Origin: Erodium maritimum
Taxonomy: Eukaryota; Streptophyta; Magnoliopsida; Geraniales; Geraniaceae
Direction: 5' to 3'
DNA: 64,000 bases
Assembly: GCA_963921825.1 (NCBI GenBank)
Contig: OY997589.1
Location: forward strand, 43,224,638-43,288,637
Part shown: positions 33,155 to 44,503 of the stretch, in pieces
Layout of the letters: the number at the start of each line of letters is the position of its first letter
How positions within the stretch are numbered: the first letter of the stretch is position 1
The notes under the pieces: generated by a model
Seen by the model: the letters and a program-made list of their open reading frames with translations, nothing else
What the model was told of the DNA's origin: nothing
Databases searched by the model: none
Translations under genes and position numbers: made by a program

Positions 33155-33965
33155 GGAGGACTTGAGGAACTTTTGCAGTGACTACCTCCGCTTTTAAGCT
33201 AGAGGTGCCATTTTCTTCTTAAAAACCATCCCGTTTGATTCGTGGCATATTTTACTCTGCATTGAATATCTGGCACTTAAATATGCAATAACGAAACAAC
33301 ACGTGTGCCTAATCAAATGAGAACTGCTTTAAGTTTCTTGATTGTGTAACTTCAAACCCTTATAATGACTATTTTACATATATCCTGTAACTTACCAGGA
33401 CAGGTCAATTCCCTTGGCAATTGCTGGTTCACTGAAAATAGTGGACTTCAAACTGATTTATTCAATGTGTGTTGGTTTATTCTTGGTTGAGAATAACCTT
33501 TTCCACCTGTCAAGATACACTTGTCAGTTAGATGCTTCTATGACTTGTGTCAATGTCTTTTTGTGCCTCTACTCTGCAGTTAGGGGATTTTTGTACTTTT
33601 TAGGTATATAACAAATTTGGAGGTTTTGACAGTATTAATTGTATTACTTTTCAGTTTCTATTTTTCTTTTTGAGGTTACTGTGAAGATCGAAATTAGGTT
33701 TCTAATGTCTATTCTTTTTATATACTAAATCGGCCATTTTGGCAATAACATTCCATCAATTTTTCGTAATGGATTGTCATGCAGACATCTCAGCTTTAAC
33801 ATGCAAATTAGAGAAATTCCAAGCCACCAGTTTGATTTTAAGTAGTAGCTATGAACACTGTAACCTGATCGTCTGTAGATTTTCTTACGAAGGTTGTGAT
33901 TTTCATTTGACTAGAAGGAACCGTGCTGGAGTTGGTGTTGAAAAACTTAGGCACATATGTTGGGG
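33155..33965. other. Intergenic stretch, no gene seen
   Basis: AT-rich DNA with short unconvincing frames. It may include further decayed exons of the kinase relic, but I cannot support any. Confidence 0.45.
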
Positions 33966-33982
33966 AATGTTAGATTGGTGTA

Positions 33983-34860
33983 ATTGAAGTATCAACTGAG
34001 ACAGGAGGCAATACTAAGAACTGCCTAGAGCTCAGCCTTCCTAGACATCAAACACAAGAGCCAGGAAGCCAGGCCAAGGAGCAGGAGAGAGTCCTGCACA
34101 CAGAAAAGCCAAGCACACCCATACTGACCAAAGAGACCACTCAAACCTAAAAAAGGAGTACCCACAACACAAGCAGGGCCACAAGACATCAAAAAAACCC
34201 ACACACCAGAAGATAGATAGAAAAGAGGAACCCAAAAGAAACCAAACCTCACCAACCTCCCAACAATCAACCAAAAACCACCCAAACCAACCCAAAACCC
34301 CCAAAGAACAAGAGCACCAAGAAGACTTGAGGAGCAAGAAAAAGGCCGGAGCTATCAAAAGGCATCACAGACCTGAAGCAATAGAATCCTAAGCTAGGGG
34401 AAGAGAATTCCTCAAGATACTAGCTGCAGGATAATTGCACCGATCCTGAAATGAGAAGGAAGAGCCTGCACCTTTAAATGTCTGATTGGTCTGTTGATTG
34501 AAGTGTTTCTCTAAGGTGTTTGCTACAAGAAATGTTCTCTTTGATCTGCTGCTAGAAATTTCTGGTTGGGTGCTTTTAGCTCAATTGTTTTTCTGGTTAG
34601 CCTTCTGCATCAAGTGTCTCTCGATTGTGTCTGTTGCAAGAAGTCTCATCTGGTTGCTCTTCTGCAAGAAGTCGGTTCTTGGTTGTTTCTAGCTCCTAAG
34701 TTTATTTGTTCTGTTTGTGGGTTAGTTTTGGTTGTTGATTGTAATTAGCACTTTGCTCTATTATTGTTTGAGATTTTTTTGGGTCCTTAGCGTGGCCACT
34801 TGTTCCCCTCTTTTTCCTTAAAAGAGGTTTATTTATAATATGCTTTCGCTGATAAAAAAA
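33983..34860 (+). mobile_element. 5'-truncated LINE insertion with 17-bp target duplication
   Basis: The insertion is bounded by perfect 17-bp duplications AATGTTAGATTGGTGTA at 33966-33982 and 34861-34877 and ends in an A tract after CTTTCGCTGAT. This is the signature of target-primed reverse transcription. The 878 bp hold LINE 3' sequence. The ending AAGAGGTTTATTT..CTTTCGCTGATAAAA is shared with the LINE end near 38615-38650. No coding domain remains. Confidence 0.9.
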
Positions 34861-34938
34861 AATGTTAGATTGGTGTATATACGCAATCATTTAGTACGAA
34901 AATGGAAAACATATCCATAATTGAATTTCAGGTACCAG

Positions 34939-35242
34939 GATTTTGATAAGGGGTTATCTGGTGGCAGTGGAATTAGGGTTACCAGTGATGAAGGAGGAAC
35001 TGATAGAGAGGAGGGGGTAGTGAGAGAGAGAGAGAAAGAGAGAAAATTGAGGGAGAAGGACAATTGCTTGAACTGTTGTGGAGTCATGCTCCTCGCGTTT
35101 CCGGAATTGCTTAAGTAGCTACACGAAGGAGAAGATCAGCAGTAATGGGCCGTGGGCTTGGCCAAAATAACAAAGGTCCAGTAACATAATTTAAAACAAA
35201 AGACCACGCAGGGCCCGATACATAAACGACATCATACCATCA
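34939..35242 (-). repeat. LTR of an older C-like chromovirus, minus strand
   Basis: Read on the minus strand, this follows the order of the element C LTR with heavy divergence: a CGGGC segment, GGCCAAGCCCACGGCCCA, an AAACGC.. segment, a CATGACTNCA segment, a CT-rich block and AACCCTAATTCC. The purine tract GAAGAAGAGGG precedes it, as expected of a 3' LTR. Just past its other end is TGGTACCTGA, reminiscent of a primer-binding site. Its length (about 304 bp) matches the 291-bp LTR of C. Confidence 0.65.
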
Positions 35243-35269
35243 CCCTCTTCTTCGAAATGGTTCGTGTCC

Positions 35270-35445
35270 TCATGAACAAATGTCGAAATTCGGAAACTTG
35301 GCTTGCAAGTCAAAACCGAATTCCCAAGTTCCATCTTATGGGAAAAAATCGCTCCACTGAATCAGAAGTTGTGTAGCAGCCTTGTTGTCTCTCTTCACCA
35401 TGCGACGATTCAAGTTCTGTTTCCGATGGTGGGGAATGGTCTTAT
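35270..35445 (-). pseudogene. Chromodomain tail of an older C-like chromovirus pol
   Basis: The minus-strand frame reads LNRRMVKRDNKAATQLLIQW, SDFFP, a stop (35336-35338), then DGTWEFGFDLQAKFPNFDIC and a terminal stop at 35270-35272. It aligns residue for residue with the end of element C pol (LDRRMVQRKNRAATQVLVQW and ATWEFLFDLQSQFPNF). The rest of the polyprotein is absent. Upstream (higher coordinates) the sequence switches to an unrelated LINE tail at about 35446. Confidence 0.82.
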
Positions 35446-36111
35446 TCATGCCTCGATCTATTTCAGATTTTCTTTTTCTGTGCAGAGGGTTGGGGCCAAA
35501 GAAATTGTAGAAGGTCTGGGTAAAGATTGGCTATCTCACTCTATGACATATATGACTGTACCGAAATGTTTTGGTCTTTCGTGGTGAATTGAAAGGAGCG
35601 AATGTGATGTTCTGCAGAGTTCAAAGTCACTCCCTTTTTATCTGCAAGTGTGCAGGAGACATCAACCAATTATGCAGCCTTAGTGATTGGATCGCAAGTC
35701 CGGAGAGATATGTCATGTGGGCCTGATTTGGTATGGTTTTGTTTCTGCATCATTGCTGGTTTGGGTTTGTGCGTGGCAAGCAAGATTTGAGGTGGTTCTG
35801 TGCAGCTCTAGTGATTGGCATAATTGAATCTGATCGGTTTTGAATTTGGGAGACGTGCGTGGCAAGCAAACTCTGAAGTGGTTCGGTGCAGCTCAAGTCC
35901 TCGACAGAATCGATTTTGTTTCGGCTTGAGTTGTTTTTTGCTCTTGCTTGGATTACAAGTAATTTCTTTTTACTTTGTTTTGGATTTATTCAATCTATTT
36001 TGGTGTTTCTAGTCTTTTGGGTGGTCCTCATTTTGAGTTGTATCCCCTTTCTTTATATTTACTCTTTGTAAGTCAAAGACATTCAATAAAACCTTCATCT
36101 ATCAAAAAGAA
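35446..36111 (+). mobile_element. LINE 3' fragment
   Basis: T/G-rich sequence ends with TTCAATAAAACCTTCATC, then a TATCAAAAAG tail of the kind seen at 39840-39851. Part is internally repeated: GCGTGGCAAGCAAGATTTGAGGTGG near 35771 and a close copy near 35857. No coding domain is recognisable and no target duplication was found, so the borders are approximate. Confidence 0.5.
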
Positions 36112-36239
36112 AACAATAGGGTTTGAGATTATAATAGTAACTTTGATTATATTGTTAGTCAAAAACTTGATTAGAAATTCACCAAACCAATACATTTGAG
36201 TTGAAAAAACGATTTTCCTTTTTCCTCTCTAGAAAAAAC

Positions 36240-38653
36240 TATTGAACCCTAGTCCCCTCTTCACTCTATCGCCGCCAGCGGTGGCTTCGGACACCATCAT
36301 CATCGATGGTCCTCTCCCTCCTCTCTTCTTCTTCTCTCCCCCGTCTTCGTACTATTCATCGTGTTCCCATCCGGTTGGGTTTTTGCTCCTGATTTGGGTG
36401 ACTTTAATCGAGGCTTCTAATGTCGTGTCGTGCGGGGCTCGCCATGTCATCATTTCTGGCGATGTTGAGATCTTCATCTCAGATCCGGTTGGGGCCTCGA
36501 TGGCTTGACTTGGCCGGAGTGCTTACAATGTAGATCTGAGGTTCTGTTTGGTGGTGTTCGTCTCCGACGAACCGTTCAGGTACTCTTTCCGGCCTCACCT
36601 TTAGACTGATCTTTGGGAAGGGAGATTTGGTTTCACCGTTTTGGTATTGGTTGTTGGAAAAAAAAGCAATTAAAGAAATTTAATTGAATTCAATTCAATT
36701 AAATGAGATTTAATACACCTAAATATAGTTAACGAGGAGTAGTGGGTAGTTTTGAAATTCCCTTTGTACCCCTTCTCATTTCCTATATATAACACCTTTG
36801 ATCTATCATTTCTATATGAATATGATATAATCTCTCCTCTTCCTAAATCTATCATGAGTATTGTTTCTGTAAGTTTCGGGGCTTTGTTCGTGAGTGGGCA
36901 CAGATCGAGCTAGCAACTGTGTGAACTTTGGGGAGCAACCGGTTAATTGATCGCCACCGAGGTCAACCGGAAATATTGCTTTCAATTCAGTGGCCTCCAT
37001 ACCACGCCACAGTTTGAATCCGCAAATCGGATAAGTTTTTCTATTCTTAATCTTGTTATATGAATATTATTTCCAACATTGGTCAATGGTGATTTCTCCC
37101 TTGTTTTTCCCTGTTGCTCGGTATTGGTTCATCCCGTCGTCGTTTCGTTGTGGGTGATGCCGATGTCGGGCCAAGGCCGCTCTACTTTCTAGATCTGGTG
37201 TGGGAAGTCTGTTGCTCTTGTGAGTCGACCAAGTTCTGCTGTGGGAAACATTTCCAACCACGGATTTGTTGTGGGACTCGTCTTGTTCGAGGCGCTCGGA
37301 CCTTCTCTATGTCGGTCTGCTCACCGGACTTGAGCTCTGGCTGCTTCTCATTGCTTGAGGAGGTCATCTCTGCTCGGTGATTGTTCGAGGGTCAATTGTT
37401 GCAGGTATCCGTTCTTTTTTGGGGTTGGTTTATGCTGGAGTTTTCGGCACTAGGGCGCTCATCCCAGATCTGCCTCTTGTTGCAGATTTGGTGTGTTGGG
37501 TGGTCTATACGATAGTTTGAGATTCTGATCTGGTGTAGTGGTTGTTCTCTCGGTCTTAACTTGTGGTTCACCTTATTTTCGTTCCTCAACTCGGAAGTTT
37601 ACTTCTCCCTCGACCGCGTTTGGACGTTTGGTGGCGGTGGATCGACTGTTGTGGTGTTGGCCGGATTCGAGTGTTCTTGCCTATTGACATTGTTGCTAAA
37701 CTGTCTTGCGTCAAGGTCGATGTGTAAGGTTTCGTCGTTGTGGTGTTGGCCGCCAACGTGTTGGCATCGATTTTGGTTGGTGTTAGCGAACTGGTCTTCT
37801 CTGAATCTTTCAGCCTGCTGCAACTTGGGATAAAGTGTACTGAGTACTTCTTGATTGATTTCTAGGTTTTCAAACCTGTAATTGTTGTTTGTTGTTTCAA
37901 GCTTCATGGTTGGTAAATTAGAGTTTCGACCTTTTTATTTTGTGTTAGACCTCTAGTTGTTGGCGTTTCGGTTTGGTTTTTGGTTGTATAATCTAGGTTT
38001 TGGGCCTGTTCTTTCCTGTTGTTTTCTTTGTGATAGAAAAATCCAGGTTTTTAGACCTTTATTGCTATAGTTTGGTTTGCTGATTTTTTTTTCAAAGGCA
38101 AATATAATAATAGTAATTCAAAGTTTTCGAAACGAAAATAGAGGACAAGGGTTCATCATAACTCTGTAACTTTTCGGATTCACTACTCCCTGAGAGGGCA
38201 CTTTCAGTGTATGTTTTTGTAATCTCATCATCTTCAGTTGCGGCAAAAATTCTTAGATCAGAGGAAGGTTTCTCAAGGTTAATTGGTGCGCTGAGTTTGT
38301 ATTAGGCTTGCTTCTCTTGATCGTCTTGTGTTTGTCATGTTCAGCCCGTTATTTGGAGGGCTTCATTTCATTTCCCTGTAGTTTACTATTGTTGTAGTAC
38401 ACTTTGCAGTAGCACTCCATCTCACAAGGCTTTGGACTTCCATTTTGCTGATTTTGAGGGTCCGGTGAACTCAAAACTTGGCCTTTTATATGTTTTATCT
38501 TATCTGGGTTGCTCTTAGCTTTTGTATCAATCTATAACTGATCTCTTATTCTTGATAGTTGGCCGAACTCGATTATAGCTAGATTGTTTCACTCTGTAAT
38601 CTTTTCTTCCTCAGAAGAGGTTAATTTAAATGTATTTTCGTTGATAAAAGAAA
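36240..38653 (+). mobile_element. Decayed LINE, split by a solo LTR
   Basis: The 3' end (AAGAGGTTAATTTAAATG, TTTTCGTTGATAAAAGAAAA) matches the end of the LINE at 34860, so this is the same or a related LINE family. The body is T/G-rich, with many short plus-strand frames and no reading frame I can assign to endonuclease or RT. It probably represents the 5' region joined to the 3'UTR. The start near 36240 is a guess from the change to CCGCCAGCGG-type sequence. The solo LTR 36653-37078 interrupts it. Confidence 0.5.
36653..37078. mobile_element. 426-bp solo LTR, Ty1/copia-like, TSD TTGGT
   Basis: The ends are inverted and perfect: TGTTGGAAA at the start and TTTCCAACA at the end. Target duplication TTGGT is at 36648-36652 and 37079-37083. 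A TATATATAACACC-type promoter core is at about 36784-36796. Short length and TGTTGG..CCAACA ends favour a Ty1/copia LTR. No internal region is present. Transcription direction is inferred as plus from the TATA position. Confidence 0.9.
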
Positions 38654-38991
38654 ATACATATAACCACTTTTCCATTTTGTGAATGATTATAATTTGTTGA
38701 CATAGACGGTTAAAATAAGTTGAATTAAACAAATAAGTAATTTTTCATTAGTTTAAACATAATGTACATTTTATAAAATTTCAAAATATTTTTATTTAAA
38801 AATACTAATTAATGATATCTTTATTGCAATAGTTCCCAGAAACTAATAAAAAAAGATATACTAGCTAGAGTATTGATCATCGTCTATTACTTTGTGCTAG
38901 ACAGATACCATTTTAAGATTATTTTGAAAATGCTTCTCCATGCACGAGGTTTTTCTGTTATCCAGGGTTACAAACATAAGCTTGTGAGCAT

Positions 38992-39362
38992 ATGGTTGTT
39001 GTCCCCTCCAGGTTCTGGCTCTGCCCCCTTTCATCTTCTTCTCTAAGCAATGGAGTTGTAATGGTAGAAGTTCCTACTGTTTCTTTTCAACCTGTTACAG
39101 ACTTTGCTAGGAGTGGGGTCCCGATCGAGCAGAGCACAATAGTCCCTAGAGTGCCGCAACCTATTGTGCATCCCCCATCCGCGGTGCAGACGACGGGTAC
39201 CCTGACTCTGGTTCGCGGTCCCGCTGTTCCAACATCCTCCGCTTTAATGGGACCCTCTTATTCCTTAATGCTCACTGTCCCTACTGCTCGTTCAGACTCG
39301 ACTAGGTTGGGAGAGAAAACTACTGCACCCGGACCGTTGGTTGGGGGTTACCCGGTTTTTGT
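38992..39362 (+). pseudogene. LINE ORF1 fragment, left part
   Basis: This frame (MVVVPSRFWLC onward) is Ser/Thr/Pro/Val-rich, ends in LVGGYPVFV at the TRIM insertion point, and continues in the right part at 45048. The N-terminal region of plant LINE ORF1 is poorly conserved, so the assignment rests on continuity with the right part. The frame as extended into the TRIM (stop at 39390) is an artefact of the insertion. Confidence 0.55.
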
Positions 39363-39549
39363 TGTAAAAAGTGTAATCGAAATGCTTTGAATAATTTTAT
39401 TGAAGAGTCAAAACTCCTTTATATATGAGGATACAAGATTCATAGAAGGAAATAAATAATACATTATTGTCTAATTTAATTATCGAAATCAAATAAAATC
39501 AAATCAGAATAAACCAATTAGATTTATTCTGATATGATTACCTTCAATG
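39363..39549 (-). repeat. 3' LTR of the TRIM-like element
   Basis: This 187-bp AT-rich copy starts TGTAAAAAGTGTAATCG. About 11 differences separate it from 44856-45042. Confidence 0.9.
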
Positions 39550-39937
39550 GTTTTCAGAAACAATTCTCTGTTAGTGGTTCAGGTTTTTGAGAAGTTGAAG
39601 TCGCATGCTTTCAGTTTAATCCGGCTGGCAGTAGATCTTTTGTCTGTTGTTTCCTTTGAGTTGTGGACCGTGGACCCCCGTTCGTGTATCCGACAAAGGC
39701 GCATGAGATTAGCTGCAGGGTGGTAATCGTTAGTGTTTGTTTAGCTTTCTTTGCTGGTTTTGGTGTTTTCTGTTATTTGGTTGTAGCCTCTTTGAGCGGG
39801 TTTCCATCTTGGAATCACGTAGATATAAATTCATCGCCTATCAAAAAAAAAGTTGGAGCATGGAGATTCGTAATGCCCAACTTGAAAAATGAGGCTATAC
39901 AACGATCATGCCTAATGCCTTTGGTGGATGGTGTAAA

Positions 39938-40123
39938 CGGCTACTCGTCTCGTGGCCGACGGTGCAAGCGACATCTCGTCTCATGGTCGACGGTGCAAAC
40001 GACTACTCGTCTCGTGGCCGTAGGTGCAAAGGGCATCTCGTCTCGGGGCCGACGGTGCAAAGGGCATCTCATCCCGTGGTTGACGGCACAAACAATATCT
40101 TGTCTCGTGATCGACAATGTAAA
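39938..40123. repeat. 31-bp minisatellite, 6 copies, inside the TRIM-like element
   Basis: Units resemble CTACTCGTCTCGTGGCCGAC followed by GGTGCAAACG and are progressively diverged. A 62-codon minus-strand frame across it reads a repeated Arg/Pro/Asp/Glu-rich string and is not a gene. Confidence 0.88.
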
Positions 40124-40539
40124 CATCATAGAAGGTGGAAACGACTATGGTTGATTACCATGATGCGGAAGCGAAATAAAACAATGAAAATAAAATAAAA
40201 ATAGGACTAATTATATCCTTCAAACGTCCTGCCCACTTGTTAGAGCATGTACAATGGAAATGCTCACTAGTAAGGCTCACATGCTGACTGGACAAAATAG
40301 TGGGATTTGGGACTCAGAATAGTGGATGTTTTGCAAAGAGAAGCTTTTATGTGAGGCTTGTATTGTTAGTGGATGCTTACTAGATGTTGAGTGGTTAATT
40401 AATTGATATTTTGCTGTTTTATTGAATTCTTTATCAGAAACGGTTTAAATTATATAAATTTTAAATAAATGTGAAAAAAATAAACAATGATAATAAAAAA
40501 TAATCAACTAGATTAAAACTGATAATTTTATTTATTCCC

Positions 40540-41012
40540 GAATAGGAGCATCAAGTACAAAAGACTAATCGTCGGCACTGAAACCAGTTCCCTATCGACC
40601 CCGTAAGTGCTCAATAAGATCATGTTGTAGTTGTTTGTGGGTCTGATGACTTGTGACACTATGTTGAGCATCCACTCATTGCTGGTATTGCAATGGCCCT
40701 TCATGGTGCCATCGTTCCGGTGGTGTCCAATTCGGCATTTCTAGAGGTTGCTCGTACAACAACTCATCATCTCCATACTCGTACCGGTCGCGTTCATCCT
40801 CTACAATCATGTTGTGTATAATGATGCAAGTGTGCATGATATCAACCAAAGTGTGTTTGCTTCAAGTACGAGCGGGATGGGAAATGATGTGCCACCTTGC
40901 TTGAAGTACTCCAAAAGCCCTTTCAATATCTTTTCGAGCACCTTCTTCGCATTTAGCAAACAACTTCTCTTTGGGCGAGTAGGGATGCCGAATAGTCTTC
41001 ACGAACCGTCCC
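40540..41012 (-). pseudogene. Harbinger transposase, C-terminal part
   Basis: This minus-strand continuation after the solo LTR reads FVKTIRHPYSPKEKLFAKCE, GARKDIERAFGVLQARWHII, a stop in place of a residue after HPART, then DIMHTCIIIHNMIVEDERDR and LEMPNWTPPERWHHEG. The Glu of ARKDIERAFGVLQ is the expected third catalytic acid of the DDE_Tnp_4 (PIF/Harbinger) nuclease by family pattern. It joins in register with the part at 43514-44413. Confidence 0.85.
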
Positions 41013-43508
41013 TGTAAGAACCGCTCCCGATCAACGCCAGTCAAATCGGTGGAAAAACGGGAAAATTTAAAATTTTGGACAAGAACCTTTAAAATTTTGG
41101 AAAAATTTAAAACGCTGGTCAAATGAACCTAAAATCGACCCTGAGGGTCATATCGGACTTAAGTTGACCCCGATATCGACCAAAGTGAGTTATGGGTAAC
41201 TCAGGGCAACTTTTTGACCAATTCGGGAAAAGTTGACTTTTTGCCGAAAAAGTCAACTGAGCGACGTTTTGGTCCGTTCGAGGCTCGTTTTGGATCCAAA
41301 AAGCTTAGTCGTCGTCACAGCGGTCTTAGTTGGGCCGTTTTCCTGTAGAACGCGAAGTTTCGTAAATTCTTGGAAAATGAGTCCGCGCGGGGCTTGAAAA
41401 GGCCGAATTTCGCGAATCGGACAGAAAAATATCTGCCAAGATATTTTTCTAAAGGTTGGGACCCACATGACACATGTCAACAAAGGGTGGTTGGTGATTT
41501 TTTAAACAAAATAAAAGGGAATTAAGAGGAGAAGTCTCGGCCATTTTAGAAAAAAAGGAAAGAGGAGGAGAGAGAAAGAAGAGAAAAGAAGGAAAAGGAG
41601 GAAAAAGGGAAAGTGTGGAGTTTTGTCGATTTCCCGACGTTCCGACCGACGAATCGTCTCAACGACTACAGATTCGAACTCCCCTCGTCAATCCCTACGG
41701 TGAGAACCCAACTTTTTCTCGTTTTGGTACGTTTTAAATTTAGGGTTTGGGTTTAAACGAGTCAAATATGGCTGGGTTTTGGTTAGAATTGGTTTAAAGA
41801 TGAGTGGTTGAGGTTTGGGGTTCGTTAGGAACGTTTTGGGGCGCAAAGGAAAATTTTCCTTTGGGGCTGTGTGGGGCCCACTTGCCCGGGCCTCGGGTTT
41901 TTCGTGTTCGGGTGGTTTTGGACGATCCCCGAATCGATAATTCACACTCGGAACGAATTATGGGATTAAATTGTGGAAATTGGAAATTTCAGGTGTAGAA
42001 ACTTTAAACGCGAATTAAATCGCTCAGAAGTCAGAAATTGATTCCGTCGATTGCGTTGGAACACTTGAATTATTTAAGGATCGTAGAAACGAAAATGGGA
42101 ATTTTCGGAGCCCCGGAAGGCATTTTTCCGTTCGCGGGCAGATTCGCCGAGCCGGGCGAATCGGGCCTTTCCGGGCCCGTGGTTGACAATGTCGAGTAAT
42201 TGGGAGGTTTGGGAGTGATCGACATTGTCGGGGTTGCTTTTGGGCGTCAAATTCATTAAAATTCAGCTTTGTCTGCGAACTTAAAAAGTGTTTTAATTTG
42301 TGATCTTGTTAGATCGTGCCGCCGACCGCGGAAAGAGGAAGCTAAGCGGGTGATTGCGAGCGCGCCGGAGCTTGAGCGTGGATATTTGGAAAGCGTTACG
42401 AGGTAGGGAAAAGTAGCCAGATATCGGCCTTGACTAGGGAAAGTTATTAGTAGAAATGCATGTGGGCACTTAGTTGTGCCCGTAGGTTAAGTAACTTGTT
42501 GTGTTTATGATTGTGGCTATGTGTGCCTTTGGGGTGTTGAACCCGTATGTTACTGTTTGTGTTTCGTGGGTGGCTATGTGTGCCTGTGGGGTGTTAAACC
42601 TGTATTGTTGCTGACTGTCTTGCTGAGGGGTAGTCAGTCGTTACATTATTGCCGCTATTTGTTGAACCTTGTATGATGACTGTGATTGCATAGAGGTTGG
42701 GCCCGCCTGACAACAAAGGGTGCCACGGGGTCGCGCGCGTAAGGGTTGGCTATCCTTCCGACTAACCATCGATAAAGTGTGCAGTTTTATGCGATGAAAG
42801 GCGACTCCCCTTCCAACTAGCTATCGGAAAAGTATTGTTGTATATGTCGCGAATAGGTCGACCGCCTGGCCCGACTGCGTGTCGGGGATATTTGCGTGGG
42901 GCAGGCTCAAGCGCAACCGGTTAGCAATCGACAACTGAGTGGCTGGTGTTTTGTGATCTTGATTGTTGTGTGCGATCCTTTGTGATCTTGGGTGTTGCGT
43001 GGTTATTATTTGCGTATTTGATTGAGGTCGTAACTGCTGGGTTGGGTCTACATTACGTGTCCGGGTTGTGAGATGGTTGGGAAAGTTGAACAATTGTATT
43101 GCGTGACCGTCAGTCTAAATTGTGTTTTTGGGGTAGTAGTCCCCGGGGTTGTTGTTGTTGGGTTCCCGACATATCTGCTGGTATGCCGTGGTCAACCCGG
43201 TATCCGTGGCGGTGAGCGAAATGCTCACCCCCTGCTACTTTTCCTGCAGGTACTAGTCGTGAGACGGACTAGGAGAGCCCTCGAAGCTTGAAGAGCTGGG
43301 AGCGTAAGTCCGGGTCTCTGGGTAGTTAGTGACGTACCTTCTAGCTCGTTTGCACATCGTTTTGAACGTATTTTTTTCCGCTGTAAAATTATCACTTTTG
43401 TTTAACTTAAGTGTTGATTTAAAGAGGTTTATTAAAATGTTTGAAAATTGTTTTATTGTTTCACCGTTCGCGTTCTGGGTTCGGTCCTACCGAATTCGGG
43501 GCATGACA
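41013..43508 (+). mobile_element. Tekay-like solo LTR, innermost layer of the nest
   Basis: This 2,496-bp LTR runs from TGTAAGAACCGCTCCCGATC to GGGGCATGACA, with target duplication GTCCC at 41008-41012 and 43509-43513. It is related to the element B LTR (shared TCAACGCCAGTCAAA near the start) but is a shorter, separate lineage. The conserved inverted repeat is at 43211-43229. It interrupts the Harbinger transposase exactly between IYPTWG and FVKTIRHP. Confidence 0.96.
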
Positions 43509-43513
43509 GTCCC

Positions 43514-44413
43514 CATGTTGGGTAAATGCCATCCACCAAGTAATAAGGTCGGTCGTACCGATGCCCATTGATATAGTATTCCACTCCAAGCTCACGACCA
43601 TAGTAAGCGTCTTGGAATAAGTAGTTGTTGATGTCGTTGTTCGAGCTAGCCATCTCGAAAAACGCATGCCAAATCCATAAATCACGGGACGCTACAGCTT
43701 CAAGCATAACCGTCTTTGCCCCGTGGTGACTTCCCCGTCCATTGGCTCCCTGCTTTGCGGTTGGGAAATTCTTCCACTCCCAATGCATGCAGTCAAGACT
43801 CCCAGCCATTCCTGGGAACCCTCGATTGTACCCTTCTCGGAGTAAGCGCTCCATGTCAGCCGGTGTGGATGTACGCTCATACTCGGCTCCGAATACCTCA
43901 ATGATGGCCTTGCAATGTGCAGAGTTTCGTCCAATGAATCGGACGAGCACCCATACGCAAGCATCCATATCGTGGCGGTGCACTTCTGCTCCGTTGATAA
44001 GCCCAAGCGTGAGCCGCGTCATACTTTTGAACGAAGTAATTGGCGTGTTCCTTGACCTTGTCCATAAATCGTTGAAAAAATGGTTTGCACATACAGAACC
44101 GACGCCTAAACATATATGGGCCATATATGGGTTGATCGACAAAATAGTACCTCATTAGTTGGTCGTGGGCTTCAACACGACCTCTATCAATCCGTCGTCG
44201 CATTGGTTCCCAATGGGCGACCCTCTCCCTCAGAGCGTTGATCCTTGGCATTGATCTCTGTATGCCCCTCTCAATCCTTCGCCGGACTCGTTCCTCAACT
44301 ATCCGCATTTGGGCTGCCAACTCTTCATATATCGGCATTTAGGCTGCCAACTCCTTATATGTCAACATTTGGGCTGCCAACTCCTCATATGTCGGACCCT
44401 AATCGTGGGACAT
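43514..44413 (-). pseudogene. Harbinger transposase, N-terminal and core part
   Basis: From 44413 downward the frame reads MSHD, a stop, then three copies of a TYEELAAQM-like decapeptide, a basic helix (RIVEERVRRRIERG), YGPYMFRRRFCMCKPFFQRF and, after a frameshift near 44000, the catalytic core. The core reads YGCSSDSLDETLHIARPSLR, GMAGSLDCMHWEWKN with the first catalytic Asp, TVMLEAVASRDLWIWHAFF, SSNNDINNYLFQDAYYGREL with the second Asp, and RPYYLVDGIYPTWG at the LTR edge. Several frames are needed, so it is a pseudogene. The enzyme would have cut and pasted elements with matching ends. Confidence 0.88.
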
Positions 44414-44483
44414 TTTGTATCGAAAAATAGAACTTAAATTTGTAGAGAAGTTGTAGGATGGTTTGTGATTTGAGAAAGGAGTT

Positions 44484-44503
44484 GGGGGGGGGGGGGGGGG
44501 GGG
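44484..44503 (+). repeat. Run of 20 G
   Basis: An uninterrupted G homopolymer lies inside the Harbinger right-hand subterminal region. It could form a G-quadruplex. Its length may also be an assembly estimate. Confidence 0.9.

Noticed and set aside
34921..35118. 65-codon ORF preceded by an acceptor-like TTTCAG
   Set aside because: The opposite strand reads as an LTR related to element C, which explains the sequence better.
36242..38000. Several 60-100 codon plus-strand ORFs as a possible gene
   Set aside because: The region is T/G-rich LINE sequence split by a solo LTR; no frame continues or matches a known domain.
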